Positions 12,101-26,331 are shown, numbered from the stretch's first letter. The stretch: 64,000 nucleotides of DNA from Selaginella moellendorffii (GCF_000143415.4 NW_003314270.1:2961823-3025822), one strand, 5' to 3'. Program-made: numbers and translations. Notes: a model not told the origin generated them from the letters alone.

Positions 12101-12699
12101 AAGCGCATCACTCGCATTGCTGTAAAGATTCAACAAAATGAGCCGGGAAGAGAATTGGCAAAACAGTACCTGACGAGCTCACGAAGAAAAACTTCCTTGT
12201 GACTGTATAGACTGTTGACGATGAGGTCCATCAAGCGACTAACCTGTAGAGCATCGTGTTAGAATTTGTTCTAGCATGAATAGCTCTTACCTCTGCTTGA
12301 TACTGGAACTTTTCAGCCGCTGGCTCGGCCGGAGGAGCCTCGGCGACAGTAGCCTCGGCACGAACACTCATTCGATTCCAATCTGCCCGCCTCTCCTCCG
12401 ATGTAAAACCAACATTCCCAGCGATGGCCCTGCCGGAGCTCAAGAACCTAGAGCCGTGTGCCAGCGGAAGAAACTGAGACCTCTTCTGGAGAGGAACACT
12501 TTTAGCGCCCTGCAAAATCCGAGCTAGAATCGTCAATCATCCGTCCATGGCAGGAGATTTCGCTCACCTTGTCGGCATTGCTTCGCAGAGGCAGCGCGGC
12601 GGTGGCAGTGCTGAGAGATCTCACCGACGTCGCGGCCGGAGAGACGGCCATGGTCCGCAGCAGCGTGACGGAAAGCGCCTTCCTCGAGCAGGAATTCAT
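9124..12699 (-). CDS. HSP90.5: plastid HSP90 chaperone (HSP90.5 type)
   Basis: ATP-dependent chaperone of the chloroplast stroma, important for protein import and plastid development. About 20 short exons on the minus strand. Start is the ATG at 12699; an Arg/Ser-rich, acid-poor leader of about 85 residues across exons 1 and 2 looks like a transit peptide. Family motifs follow in order: [36 protein letters not shown] (N-terminal ATPase), [38 protein letters not shown], then the middle domain ([30 protein letters not shown]) and the C-terminal domain ([36 protein letters not shown]). It ends [15 protein letters not shown], the tail seen in plastid forms and not the cytosolic MEEVD. Odd: just before this tail is a Tyr/Gly then Pro-rich insert (about 9150-9260) that flowering-plant forms lack as far as I know. 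Confidence 0.93.
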
Positions 12700-13063
12700 A
12701 TCACCGCGAATAGCAGCTTCCAAGGAACAAGCGCCCAGCGCCTAGCGCCCGGCAGCGACGAACCAAACCAAACCACAATAACAATGGCTATGGCGGTCCT
12801 TCTTTTAGGGTTCGTCGGTCTTGTTATGGTCATGCATGCCCATATGGCAAGATCCAGCCGTTGGATTGATTCTCATCTAACGGGACCTAGAAGTGCGAAT
12901 CCCTGTTTGTTAAAATCTCGACTAGAAGAAGGCCTTTAGCTAACAGGTAATTGGATAAATATCGGCTGTAATGCATGGTCATGCATGACCATGGAAAAAT
13001 CTGGAAGCCTTGTCGTTGTCTTAAACCCTAAACCCTGGATATTCCTTTGGCGCGCTTCTTCTC
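12700..13063. promoter_or_regulatory. divergent promoter region between HSP90.5 and OSB, with two RY elements and a telo box
   Basis: This 364-base gap serves both divergent genes. It has CATGCATG (RY/Sph core) at 12831-12838 and again inside a perfect 20-base palindrome at 12974-12993 (CATGGTCATGCATGACCATG). A telo box AAACCCTAA lies at 13023-13031. RY motifs are known binding sites of B3-domain factors; telo boxes are common upstream of housekeeping genes in plants. No TATA box is obvious. Confidence 0.5.
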
Positions 13064-13963
13064 ATGTCAACTAGTCTCATCGTCCAGGCGCCGCAGTTAG
13101 GGTGTAGCTTTCTTAGGCATCAATGCCGCGCTCTAGTGGCGGCCACCGATCTCTCCGGCGGATTCCAGCGGCCAGAGACGATAAAATGGGATAGGGATCT
13201 CGCGAATAATGTGAGCTTGATTGGATTTCTAGGTAAAGATCCCGCTTGGGGCTACAGCGAGCAAGGAAGAATCGTGTATGGCTCGATAAAAACCCCCCAT
13301 TCGTGGTATGTGAGCTTTTTTCTTTCTCAAATGGTTTGTTTCATAGCGATGTTGTTTGATTTCTCAGGTTTTTGCTTGATTTCTGCGACCCAGTCTCGGA
13401 AATTGCTGTTGAGCATGCTAAGAAGGGGGATTGGGTTCAAGTTCAAGGAGAATTGCTTGTACCAAAGCCTGGAGATAAGATCGTCACACCTAAGGTTCGT
13501 GGAAAAGCATTGACTTTCTCTTCTTTTTTTCTTTCTCTTTTTATACATTCTCCTTTGATTCCAGGTGCTTGTTAAAGATTTTAAGTTTGTCGAGAAATCA
13601 AACGGTGAGGCTGTAGCTTTTTTTTATAAAACTTTCGCTCGTAGCTCGCTGAGATATTTAGATTATCAGACTCCAAAATCGAGACTGCCAGGCTCTGGCT
13701 AGAGTTTTTTGCTGCTCCAAATGAATGGTGGGACAACAGAGCAATCAAGGTATTGAAAATGGATTGTAGCCGCAAGACTTCATACTTCCTCTTTCTTTTT
13801 CGTTTTTGTTCTTTTTTTTCAGAGAAATGCGAGAGCTCCAGACTTTAAACACAAAGAGACGCGAGAAGCACTGTGGCTCAACAGTCAGGACTTGCCTTCC
13901 TGGATTCCTTCGCAAATCCAAGCTCTAGAATCCAAAGGCATCCTGAAAAGGTTTGAGCAATAA
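13064..13963 (+). CDS. OSB: organellar single-stranded DNA-binding protein (OSB/PDF-motif family), copy A
   Basis: Plant-specific ssDNA-binding protein acting in mitochondria or plastids, where OSB proteins restrain illegitimate recombination. Exons 13064-13305, 13368-13494, 13565-13604, 13670-13749 and 13823-13963 give 209 residues. The N-terminus is basic and Ser-rich, consistent with an organelle presequence. An SSB-like OB-fold follows (DRDLANNVSLIGFLGKDPAW ... HAKKGDWVQVQGELLV), then one PDF motif: LWLEFFAAPNEWWDNR and RAPDFKHKETREALWL, the diagnostic signature. Some family members carry two or three PDF motifs; this one has a single copy, ending GILKRFEQ. A paralogue with the same five-exon structure starts only 65 bases after the stop. 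Confidence 0.88.
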
Positions 13964-14028
13964 ACTGTAAGAACTTGTTATTGAAACTGCTTAATGGTTT
14001 ATTAACGAACAGATAGTAGGGCTTGGTA

Positions 14029-14847
14029 ATGCGATGGATTGGAAGGCAAACTGGCGCTTTGCGCTGCTTTCACAGCTTACTTGAAAGCACAAAGCTCCAT
14101 TCTCGTCCCGCCACCATTGGCTTTGATCCATCGCTTGCCAATACTGCCACTCTAACTGGCAAAGTTATCGGCAATCCCGCTGTTTACAAGGTGTTCTCTG
14201 GGAAGATTGCGAAGGCCGTCCTCCTTGTGGAAGACAAGAGCTGGTATGTTTGTTCTCTATTCGATATGTCTGATCTAATGCTCAATGGCAGCTTTTTTGT
14301 GGATTTCCACAACGGTCTTGGAGAGTGCTTCATTCAACACGTCCGGAGAGGGGACTGGATTCAAGTCTCGGGGTCCGTCTCTGTGGAGATGCAGAGAAGT
14401 GCACCCATCGCAAAAGTAAGTATTTGTTCTTGAGAAGATCAGTGCTCTAGTTCATATACCTCAGATTCGAGTCAGGGACTTCCAGCTAGTGGAGGGAGAT
14501 GTTCCCGGAAGATCCGGTGAGTCTTTTCCAATCTTTCGATTTGTTTATCAGTTTGTGCTTGTCGAAGAGCAAGACGAGCACTCAAGACTATGGCAGAATT
14601 TCTTCGCAGCGCCGCACGACTACTGGGATAATCGCCACGACAAGGTTGTGTTTATAAACTTGCGAAAGATCTTAAGATTCGAAGGCTTGTGTTGCAGGAA
14701 AACTCCAAGCGTCCAGATTTTCGCCATAAATCGACTAAAGAAGCACTGTGGCTTGACGATTCCAGAAATCCTCCCTGGGTCTACGCGCAAGTTGAGATGC
14801 TAGAGTCCCGCGGCCTCTTGAGAAAGCCAAAATTTACTATCGTGTAA
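14029..14847 (+). CDS. OSB: organellar single-stranded DNA-binding protein (OSB/PDF-motif family), copy B
   Basis: Tandem paralogue of the gene at 13064, with exons 14029-14243, 14292-14415, 14465-14516, 14568-14644 and 14698-14847, 205 residues. The phases of all four introns match copy A. It has a basic leader (MRWIGRQTGALRCFHSLL), an OB-fold part (FDPSLANTATLTGKVIGNPA ... HVRRGDWIQVSGSVSV) and the PDF motif (LWQNFFAAPHDYWDNR, RPDFRHKSTKEALWL). At the first junction copy A rebuilds a Trp codon (TG|G) but copy B rebuilds Cys (TG|C). The chosen start is the first in-frame ATG. Sequence divergence from copy A is large outside the motifs, so the duplication is old and the two may serve different organelles. 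A possible dicistronic transcript is discussed in the findings. Confidence 0.86.
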
Positions 14848-14945
14848 TTTTATCACTTACATCATGAAAGAGAATATATTTTCACCTTCTAAGTATCAAA
14901 CTTTCGAATTTCTTGGAGGGATTTTCTTAGGGTAGCGATCGAGCT

Positions 14946-17028
14946 ATGGCGGACATGGATGTGTGTCCGGCCGCTGGAGGCGCTGGAGCATTGGATCCAG
15001 TATTCGTCGATGCGACAGCGAAGCTCTCGAATGCATCGCTTTTCTCAAGCGACAGGATCGAGGTCTCAGGTAAAGTCTTCTCTTCCTCGGCATCGCGATT
15101 CGATGCTGGATTGTCTTGTTTTGTTTCGTCAGTCGAGGTGTGCCTGAAGCCGACGAGCTCGGCGCGTCACGAGGATGTCAAAGACGCGATTGAAAGGTAG
15201 TAAAATTCTTTTGCACTATGATGTTTGATCGAATTTTCTTTCTTCTTGTCGCAGGATGCTTCACAATCAAGGTCTATCCCTCGTCGATGGTCCTGTGAAC
15301 TTTCACCAAACGGAAGAGGCATTTCTCATTGATAATGTCCAAAGCGTTCTATGCGACACAGGTATTTACGTTTTGCCAAGTTTTCGTCGACCATACATAC
15401 CTTCTTTCTTTCAGGTCGTGGCACTGGGGACTGCGTTCTCCTCTTCTGGCAAGTGTACTTCAAAGTGAGCGTTTACCAGGTACTGTAAGCTTGCTTTGGA
15501 TCGAGGAGTAGTACTGGCTGACGAAACTTCTTCGCTCACTTACTTGCCAGCTGAACGAGGAAGGCGCAGCAGATGACGAGGGGGATGGTGCGGAGGAGCT
15601 ACCGAGTTTTCAAGAGTGGTCCCTGCCAGCGAAAGAATTCCATGGACTGTGGGAGAGGTAGCTCTTTGCTGGCCGATTGTGTTCAGGCTGCTAATCTTTG
15701 GACTTTCAGCTTGATATACGCCACCGGCTTGAAGCAGAGGCTTCTGCAATACTCGAAGACAGCCGTGCTGTTCGCCGACAAAGGAGTCGACCACAACCTT
15801 ATTTCGTGGAATCGGTATGTAATCTCTTTTTCGTAATGTGTGATAGCGGCAACATCAATTCTTGTCCGTAGAGTTATATTGCTACATGGTCCACCAGGAA
15901 CGGGGAAGACTTCCTTATGCAAAGCGCTTGCTCAAAAGCTTGCAATCCGCTTCAAGGACAGGTGCTAGCCATCGATCATCTCTTGACACAATCTTGCATA
16001 AATGTTGATATGTCACAGATATCACTCATCACAACTCGTCGAAGTTAATGCGCATTCTTTGTTTAGCAAGTGGTTTTCAGAAAGCGGCAAGCTGGTATGG
16101 TCTATAGATTCTGACGCAATCTCTGACTCTTTCTTTGGATCTCAGGTCACCAAGCTTTTCCAAAAAATCCAGGACCTAGTTGAAGACGCCGATTCCCTTG
16201 TGTTCGTCCTGATAGGTGTTCTGTCAGTGACGTTCTTATGTCATCTGCTTGCATTTTAACGTAACGATGCAGATGAAGTTGAGAGCTTGGCAGCCGCAAG
16301 ACAGGCTGCACTTTCGGGATCCGAGCCTTCAGACTCTATCAGGGTTCGCTATTTCGAGATTCTCGTTTTCTTCTGATTCATTGATATCATGTACAGGTCG
16401 TCAATGCTCTGCTCACGCAGCTTGACAAACTGAGAAGCTGGCCTAATGTTGTTGTTTTGACCACATCAAACATCACTGGAGCAATTGGTACGAGCGACAT
16501 TGTCCAAAAAATATATCCCTGACACCTGGTTCCAGACCTTGCATTTGTTGATCGAGCAGACATAAAAGCATACATTGGACCACCGACGCTGGAAGCTCGA
16601 TACGAAATCCTACGAAGCTGTATGAAAGAGCTGGAAAGGACTGGACTAATTTCATCCTCCGCGGTCAGTGCTTTCTGTCTGCAAAAATCTACTATTTTAC
16701 CAGCTTTGTCGACAGCAGAATGGATCCATCAGCGAGAACTTCGTAAGCTACGACACACTATTACAGTCTATGAACTGCAGCATGCCTGACATCCTTTCCA
16801 ATTCATTGCTTCAGACTGCTGAAGCTGCCGAGGTGGATTTCTCTTTCGTTTCTCCTGCCCTGACGACTGGATTCGCAGGGACTCAGTGGACGGGTGCTAC
16901 GAAAGCTACCGTTCCTCGCTTACGCTGGCATGGCCTTGGAAACTAAAGTCGACACTCACCACTTTCTGGTGGCACTGAAAGAGGCAGCGCAACGAGAACG
17001 AAGCGAGCGTGACACGAATGACAAGTAG
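14946..17028 (+). CDS. PCH2: PCH2/TRIP13 AAA+ ATPase (pachytene checkpoint protein 2)
   Basis: Nuclear AAA+ ATPase that remodels HORMA-domain proteins on meiotic chromosomes and in the spindle checkpoint. The start at 14946 ([12 protein letters not shown]) begins the first of many short exons. In order: the N-terminal region with IEVCLKP-type text, [37 protein letters not shown], the Walker A loop [20 protein letters not shown], Walker [15 protein letters not shown], the region [20 protein letters not shown] with sensor 1 TTSN, the arginine-finger segment [13 protein letters not shown], and the C-terminal lid, where the last exon reads [20 protein letters not shown]. All ATPase motifs are intact. 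The last two exons have a decayed copy about 4.2 kb downstream (21030-21199), next to the thioredoxin-like gene. Confidence 0.92.
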
Positions 17029-17031
17029 GGG

Positions 17032-17262
17032 AGCAGGCCGAGCAGCGAGCGCTGGCCCTGGCTCTATCAAAAGGCCGTAATTCTCGAGTTCTTCTCCCCC
17101 AAGTGCACATAAATCCGCAATGACAATGCCTGGTTTTTCAGCTACACCACTACTTCGATAGCCAGAGGTACTTCCTTTGATCTTCATCCAAACTTGTTTC
17201 ATCATTCGCATTTCTATCATTTCCAGGTGCTCTATCAAATACGTCCCATGCTTCGTTCAAGA
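17032..17262 (+). pseudogene. broken copy of the thioredoxin-like gene at 21250
   Basis: Starting three bases after the PCH2 stop, this stretch matches 21547-21840: GCCGAGCAGCGAGC, CTGGCTCTATC, CTCGAGTTCTTCTCCCCCAAGTGCAC-type blocks and AATACGTCCCATGCTTCGTT are shared in the same order. It has lost the Cys-X-X-Cys codons and has several frame-breaking indels. The intron is recognisable (GCCAGAGGTACTTCC ... TTTCCAGGTGCTC), so the copy arose through DNA and not from an mRNA. Confidence 0.8.
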
Positions 17263-17406
17263 CGAAAGTTCCCTCCATAGTCTTCTCGATCGTCCGATAT
17301 TCGCCATCGGACGGCTGTGTAAGATCTTGTCCTAAACTGGGTTGGCAGCCCTAAATTGTGGGACGTGCCCCTTTACTCAAGGAAATTGTTTGCGGCTTCG
17401 CTTCTC

Positions 17407-20505
<3,099 letters not shown>

Positions 20506-21029
20506 AATTCCCCTCTTCTGCCAGTTTTGCTCTTAGCTATTCTGATCTTGCTCAGGGCAAGGCTCAAATATATTCAGCATCATATGGTGTTTTCCCCAGC
20601 GAGGTGATTCGGAAGAATTAAGGGAATTACAAAAGATCTAAAGTGAGCAATAAACATGAAAATTTGGAATCTGATTCTACAAGATTCCAAGATTCCAAGA
20701 TTAGTTTCATTGGGAGACAAAGGTGGTGAAGGCGATTGTTCTTGTACACAATCCAAGCTTTCTAGGGCCCTCATCTTATCTCCTTAGATACTAAGTAGCT
20801 TCGCAGCTTTACTCCTGCAAAACAAATTACCCGAGTTTTGTGATAAGGTTGTGGGAGTTTATCTACAAGTAGATAGAGTCCTTAGCTCTGGAGCTTTGCA
20901 TAGATTGTAGGATTTGTAAGTGAAGGGGCACTGCCCCGACTAGTCAGCTTGGAATGATCAGTTTGATGAGCTACTGATTTCAGCTCACAAGATTCCACCA
21001 ACTTTAACAGCTCTGTGGACGGCAAAATT
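20506..21029. other. intergenic, 3' flank of PGI
   Basis: No coding potential recognised. A small direct repeat of AAGATTCC occurs at about 20679-20700. Confidence 0.4.
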
Positions 21030-21199
21030 TCAGAGCCATCAGCGAGAACTTCGTCAGGCACCAGAGTTGCTCAAGCTGCTGCAGATTTCTCCTCGTCGTT
21101 TCGTTCCTGCGACTTGCAGAAAACGGGTGCTGACCATTCCTCTGAGGCACAACCAAAAGTCGCCGCTCACTGGTCAGTTTTTCTGGTGGCGCCGATGAG
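21030..21199 (+). pseudogene. broken copy of the PCH2 3' end
   Basis: Matches the last two exons and last intron of PCH2 (about 16725-16985): GCCATCAGCGAGAACTTCGT, CTGCAGATTTCTCCTCGTCG / TTTCGTTCCTGCGACTTGCAG (intron end), ACGGGTGCT, CCGCTCAC and TTTCTGGTGGC occur in the same order. Frameshifts and deletions abolish the frame. It directly precedes the intact thioredoxin-like gene, mirroring the PCH2-broken thioredoxin order upstream of PGI. Confidence 0.75.
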
Positions 21200-21249
21200 A
21201 ATATTCCCCGTTCCATGCACTGTTCATTGAAACCTAAGTGATGTGAGGC

Positions 21250-21952
21250 ATGAGCAGCCGGGAAGGCGTGCAGTGGCAAAGATGGCCAGTCTTGGACACC
21301 CAAGTCCCGGAGCGCTTGAGCCTGGATGCTTGCCGAGCGCTCAAGAACGTCGGTGAATTCTTCCAGAGGCTGCCCCCCCAGCTGATCGATCGTCTCGTCA
21401 CTCAGGTACCAGCAGCAGCTAGAGCTAGAGCTAGATCTAGTAAAACTTCCAGGGCGAGGAATCCTCTAGCACCCCTCGTAGCTCACATCCAGGGACTGGG
21501 CCGAAAGGATGGTGGTGAAGCAGCGGAGTTATCCCAAGAAGAACAAGGGGAGGCCGAGCAGCGAGCTCTAGCTCTGGCTCTATCCAGCAGGAAAAGGGCC
21601 GTGATCCTCGAGTTCTACTCGCCCAAGTGCACGCTCTGCAAGTCGCTGCTGGATCTGGTGCTGGAAGTGGAGCGCAAGAACCAGGACTGGCTGGGCATCG
21701 TCATGGCGGATGTGGATAACAAGAAGTGGCTTCCAGAGGTACTATGATCTTGTGTTTGATCCTCCAAACTTAATGGCGTTTCGATCATCTCTCCAGGTGC
21801 TCTACTACGACATCAAATACGTCCCATGCTTCGTTCTCCTGGATTCGCGAGGAAGAGCTCTCGCAAAGACGGGAGTTCCATACTCTCGCCTCCATGTCGT
21901 CACGGGGCTATCGTATTTACTGGAGAGCGTGAGACCCATCAAAAGTGGATGA
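21250..21952 (+). CDS. thioredoxin-like fold protein with CTLC motif
   Basis: Two exons (21250-21738, 21797-21952) encode 214 residues. The C-terminal half has a thioredoxin fold signature: [20 protein letters not shown] with a Cys-X-X-Cys active-site-like motif (CTLC rather than CGPC), [20 protein letters not shown], then the cis-Pro region [20 protein letters not shown]. The N-terminal about 115 residues are Arg/Ala-rich and have no recognised domain; the charged stretch [14 protein letters not shown] may be an organelle-targeting or disordered linker. Related plant proteins with this C-terminal domain are uncharacterised. A redox or thiol-binding role is plausible but not shown. A decayed copy missing the Cys pair follows PCH2 at 17032. 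Confidence 0.75.
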
Positions 21953-22190
21953 TCGACCGATCGACCGATCGATCGATCGATGGGCTAGAATTTTTTTTCC
22001 TTGACTAGAAGCTAAGATCTTTTTTCTTGCTTGCTAGAAGTTAAGATCTCTGTTTCCTTTTCTTTTCTTTTCTTTTCTTATTAGACTAGAGGAAAATCTA
22101 GGATCGATCGATGGCTTGACTAGAAGCCAAATACTAAAGTTTTTTTTTCTCTCGCTAAGTTCTAGAAACTAAATCTTTTTTTTTCCCTCG
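21952..22190. repeat. simple and short degenerate repeats in the thioredoxin-like 3' flank
   Basis: A (GATC/GACC)n run at 21952-21981 overlaps the stop codon. After it, a CTAGAA-(g/a)-c/t-TAAGATCTTTTTT-like word recurs at about 22006, 22034, 22120 and 22163, with a (TTTTC)n tract at about 22053-22079. Probably slippage-derived 3' flank; no gene. The stretch up to 22698 holds only the F-box leader and a telo-box-like TTAGGGTTTT near 22273. Confidence 0.6.
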
Positions 22191-22698
22191 CCGTCGAATT
22201 AGACGAGAATGCTAGGCACAATGTCACTATCTAATACCGGGTCACCACACGAACAAAAGCGATCATGACAGGTTAGGGTTTTAGTTAGCGCTGCGCCATC
22301 GTCGCGGCGCTGGGCTGGTATGGATGGAATCTCGCGCGTGCTGGTGGTAAGTACGTCGATTCCTTTCCAATGCCAGGCCCCGCGTTGAATCGGCGCGCCT
22401 GGAAATCCCTCGCTACCACTGGTGCCACTGGCGATTTTCTCTGATTTCCATTGACGAAATCCAGCAGTGGCATTTGACGATCAGTCCCCCAATTGTGGGA
22501 GAAATCGCGCGAAAAACTCTCCGCTATGCTTCTTCTTCCTTCCAATTCTGGCCTGGGCTTCTTCTCCTCTTTCTTTCGCGAAAGAAATTGTTTCCATAAC
22601 CGACTGGGCTTAGTTTTTGGCTGATAACTGTCGTGCTGGGCGATTTCTTCCTCTCTGTTTTCTTCTCTTCTTCCTCTTTGCGTGAGTTCCAGCATGAG

Positions 22699-24055
22699 AT
22701 GACCATCCTCTGGAACTGGCTCTTTGTCGAATTCTTGCTCGAGCTTGTCCAGGGAAGAGTTCTAGTCATGTTTTCGCGGAGGTGTGTCAAGAAGGTGGAG
22801 AATGTGGAGGATTCCAGGCAGCTGGGCTTCCTGGATCTGCCAGAGCTCGTCATGGAAGGCATCCTCACTCGCCTCCCCGCGGTGGCGCTGTGCCAAATGG
22901 CCGGAGTGTGCAGGGAATTGCGGAAGAAGTGCCGGAGCAACCATCTCTGGGAAGCTCTCGTCTACGAGAAATGGGGGAAAGTCACTGGCAGGCTGGCTTT
23001 CGCGGAGTGGCAACTCGGCCTGGCCGCGAGAGAAGAGTGTGGAAGCGAGCCTTGCTCTCGTTCCTCGGGGATTTGGTTGTGGCCGCTCTCGTGCATTCTA
23101 CCGGTGTCGTGGATGAATCCACAGGCGCAGCGGCGGAGCAAAGCGGCAGTGGGCGAGAATTCGCTCATGGCGTGGTACTGGGATCTGGAAACCGGTCGAT
23201 TTCGCTTCCCAGCTCAGGTCTACAACCGAGAGGTGAGAGCCAACTTCGCCAAAACTTTGGACGAGTTCCTCACGGAAGCGTTTGCTTGTTTGTTCTTCTT
23301 TTCCTCTTTGCTTGCACAGAACGGTCACGTCGGATTCATGCTTTCGTGCTACGATGCCGAGGTGAGCTACAACAGCGCCACTGACGTGTTCCTCGCAAGG
23401 TAAAAGAGCTTTTTTTCTGTGATACAAAGCTCGTCATCCAGGAAAGAGTGCTTGAATCGCGCTGGTGTTGTGAAGCTTCAGCTATCCTCCACACGGCCCG
23501 CGCACCAGTGTCTACGAGGAGGACGTTCCCTGGGAACGAGTCCGAGCTCCTCCAGTGGACACGGCCGCTCACGAGCTCCACGCCTCGGACTGCCTCCACG
23601 ATCTGCGACCGGGGGATCACATCGAGGTCCAGTGGAGACGCAACAGAGACTTCCCATATGGTCAGTACGAGAAGCTCCGCCATCTCTTTTTTACCCGTGA
23701 CTTCTTCCTGCCAGGATGGTGGTATGGAATCGTTGGCCACACGGACTTGTGCCCGAGAAACCACCAGTGCCAGTGTCACCTTCACGGTAAGTTGGTGGTC
23801 CGAGTTTCTCGCTTTTTCCGCAGCAGGATGATGAGATTCTTCGTTGATTTGTTTTCGTTGGTTGTAGAGATTGTCTGGTTGGAATTCAATCAATACACGC
23901 TCGGATCGAGATGGCGCAAGGCTCCTATCAACAGAGCCAATCACTGCGAAGAAGGCAACGAAGGTGAGGGCTTCTATGGTGGCGTACGAAAGCTGCGCAC
24001 CAAGGAGGAGATTTCCATCTGGACCAAACTCTGGCCAAGCGAGAAACTCGAGTGA
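22699..24055 (+). CDS. F-box protein of the plant At2g26850/At2g32560-like family
   Basis: Likely substrate adaptor of an SCF ubiquitin ligase. Five exons; the first is 22699-23232 and others include 23320-23399 and 23482-23660. The start is the first in-frame ATG ([20 protein letters not shown]), and it gives the short hydrophobic N-terminus usual in this family. The F-box follows: [40 protein letters not shown]. The C-terminal half is the family-specific domain: [110 protein letters not shown], ending [17 protein letters not shown]. Substrate unknown. The N-terminal hydrophobic segment suggests membrane association, which is unusual for F-box proteins in general but normal here. Confidence 0.88.
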
Positions 24056-24329
24056 AAAAAAGGAAGAGTCAATCAAAACCATTCTACTCTGAAGGAATAA
24101 CAGTGTACAGATTGGAGGGGGAGAGATGTATTCATACGTATGTGTAATGCGACAAAGGCCGCATTGGTGGACTTATTCTTTTTCTTGGCTCAAGCGATCG
24201 GTTTTGGTTGGCTGTGACTGCAAGGCAGCGAGCAAAGTTGATTGAGTTCACGTCAAGAGACAAAGAGAAAGTTAAAAAAAAAAAAGGGAGATTCTTTGCA
24301 AAGCGTACGCCGGGGACTTCTCTGCACGT

Positions 24330-26129
24330 TCATAATGCTTGAATGACGCTCCTCGTGATCCTCTCGTGAGCGTCCTCCTGTCAAGTGCACACGCAAGAAC
24401 TCAACCTTTTGTGTTTCGTTCTAAAAATCGCAATTTCTTACCTCGGCTTTCTCCGGGACTATCATTTTCTCGCTAGTGATTGTCTCGTACAAATGGATGT
24501 ATCTGGAAAAACCGGTCAGCTAAGTGCAAAGGAAAGAGAGTGTGTTTCGTAAATCACCTCCATGCGAGTTCAGTCACTAGTTCGACTGGAGCGTCCGGGA
24601 GAACCTACAAAGAAATCGGTGTTTGGAGAAAAAAATCGATAAAGAACGACCACGAGCCAGACCTTGTCTTCGTAAGGATTGCAATTGTCCTTGAACCAGA
24701 GTCGAAGGAACTCCTGCTTAAATAGTTCGAAAAGAGCCATTGGTAAAAGACACAACTAAATACCTTGTCAATGTTTTCAGGCTCCAGACCCTGTTTCATT
24801 CGCTCCTCATATGATCCAGCGATCCAATATCGGCTCGAGTCAGGCGTGTGCACCTAGAAAAGTAAAAGTTCAGACTTTTGATTGACATTGATTCCCATGG
24901 TTAGAAAGGTCGACCTCGTCAATCAAACATATTGATCCATCTGCCATCTTCCCAAACTCATATTTCGTATCTACAAGCAGCAAGCCGTGCTTCAAGGCAA
25001 CTTCCTGCACAAAGCATGCAAGGAGTGTAAGGAAAAAAAAAAAACAAAACGTTTCTCTCCCACCTGGCCATAAGCAAAAAGCGCAAGAGCTTTACTGGAA
25101 ACGCTTTTATAGTCAGCCTCGGACATCAGGCCTTGCTCCACAATCTAAAGATTCAATGTTAAAATGAGTACAGCATTTAATGCTGAACGTCACTAACTTT
25201 TCACCTCTTCGCCGGAAATTGGCCGATCATGATCGTCAGACTTTGTAGTCGGAGTGAGCATGAGATAATCGAGACGCTGGTTTTTTATCAGCCCTGGCAG
25301 CAAGAAAACTCAGGCAAACAGTTCCTTAACGAAGAACGAAAACAAGAAAGAACCTTCAGGGAGATCGTTCCCGCAATAATACCGGATGCCTTGGTTGTAA
25401 ACTGTCCACAGCGACGTGCTCGTGCTTCCAGTGATATAACCTCGGACTACAAGAAAAAGAAGAAAAAACAAAGACAGGAGAAACTTTAATAGGCCCGAGC
25501 GTCGAGAAAAAAATCACTGTTACCAACGAACTCCACCGGAAACACTGCGCATTTCCTTGCAATGGTGACGTTGGGATCAGGAGCCGAAACAAAGGCATTT
25601 GGAGTGATGTGTCTTGTGTTATTAAACCACCAAACGCTTGTCTGGTTCAGGACCTAAGGAAACAACACAAAGACTTTTTTTCCACTGGAAAAGTAACGAA
25701 AAAAAGCATAAACAAACCTGTCCTTTGAAGGGAATCGAAGCCAAAACTCGATCAAACGCGCTCATCCGATCAGTGGTTACGATTACCAAATGATCCTTTG
25801 TTTCATACACATCTCTCACCTGTAGCCAGTGGAAGGAATCATCGATTTTAGTTAGTGGGGGCTAAAAGAATATTTCATACCTTTCCTCGCCGCTTAGGAC
25901 CCAATCCAGGAACAGTCTCGTCCAGCCTCGTCTCTGTGAGACAATGTGGCACAGCCTCTCGAATCGCCTGCGAAATCTCGGGGCGAGAGACCGCGCTCTT
26001 CAAATCCACGCCCGCGGTCGCCGCGCAGCACAAATTCCTCGAGCGCAGAGCAAGAGAAGCGGCGCCCGTGCCACTGGCGAGCGCCGCTGGAGGCATCGAG
26101 AGAGAGATCGAGAAATCCGGAGAGCGCAT
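24330..26129 (-). CDS. PUR7: phosphoribosylaminoimidazole-succinocarboxamide (SAICAR) synthase, plastid
   Basis: Purine biosynthesis step that joins CAIR and aspartate using ATP; in plants the pathway is in plastids. About eleven exons on the minus strand. The ATG at 26129 gives a Ser/Ala/Arg-rich leader of about 45 residues (a likely transit peptide), then the enzyme: [132 protein letters not shown], ending ITRSVIQAL. The KRRGKVRDVY nucleotide-binding and DTKYEFG / [10 protein letters not shown] catalytic motifs are intact. A telo box lies 28 bases before the start codon. It is convergent with the F-box gene and divergent from the permease gene. Confidence 0.93.
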
Positions 26130-26156
26130 TCCGCCAGGCGCTTGCCGCAAACCCCT

Positions 26157-26165
26157 AAACCCTAA
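26157..26165. promoter_or_regulatory. telo box upstream of PUR7
   Basis: AAACCCTAA 28 bases before the PUR7 start codon, in the 293-base divergent gap shared with BAT1. Confidence 0.5.
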
Positions 26166-26324
26166 CCAGGCTACATTGACAAGTCAGCGGTAGGGCTTTC
26201 CGACAATAATTGAAAACCCTAAAAGACCCCATTGACAAGTCTGCATCCACGTGGCAGGTTGATATTTGATAAGAGTGTTGTATTCTATAGGCAGGGGCTT
26301 CCAAAAGTCTATGCTTCGTGGAAA

Positions 26325-26331
26325 TATAAAT
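26325..26331 (+). promoter_or_regulatory. putative TATA box of BAT1
   Basis: TATAAAT 92 bases before the permease ATG at 26423, within the shared divergent promoter. Confidence 0.45.
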
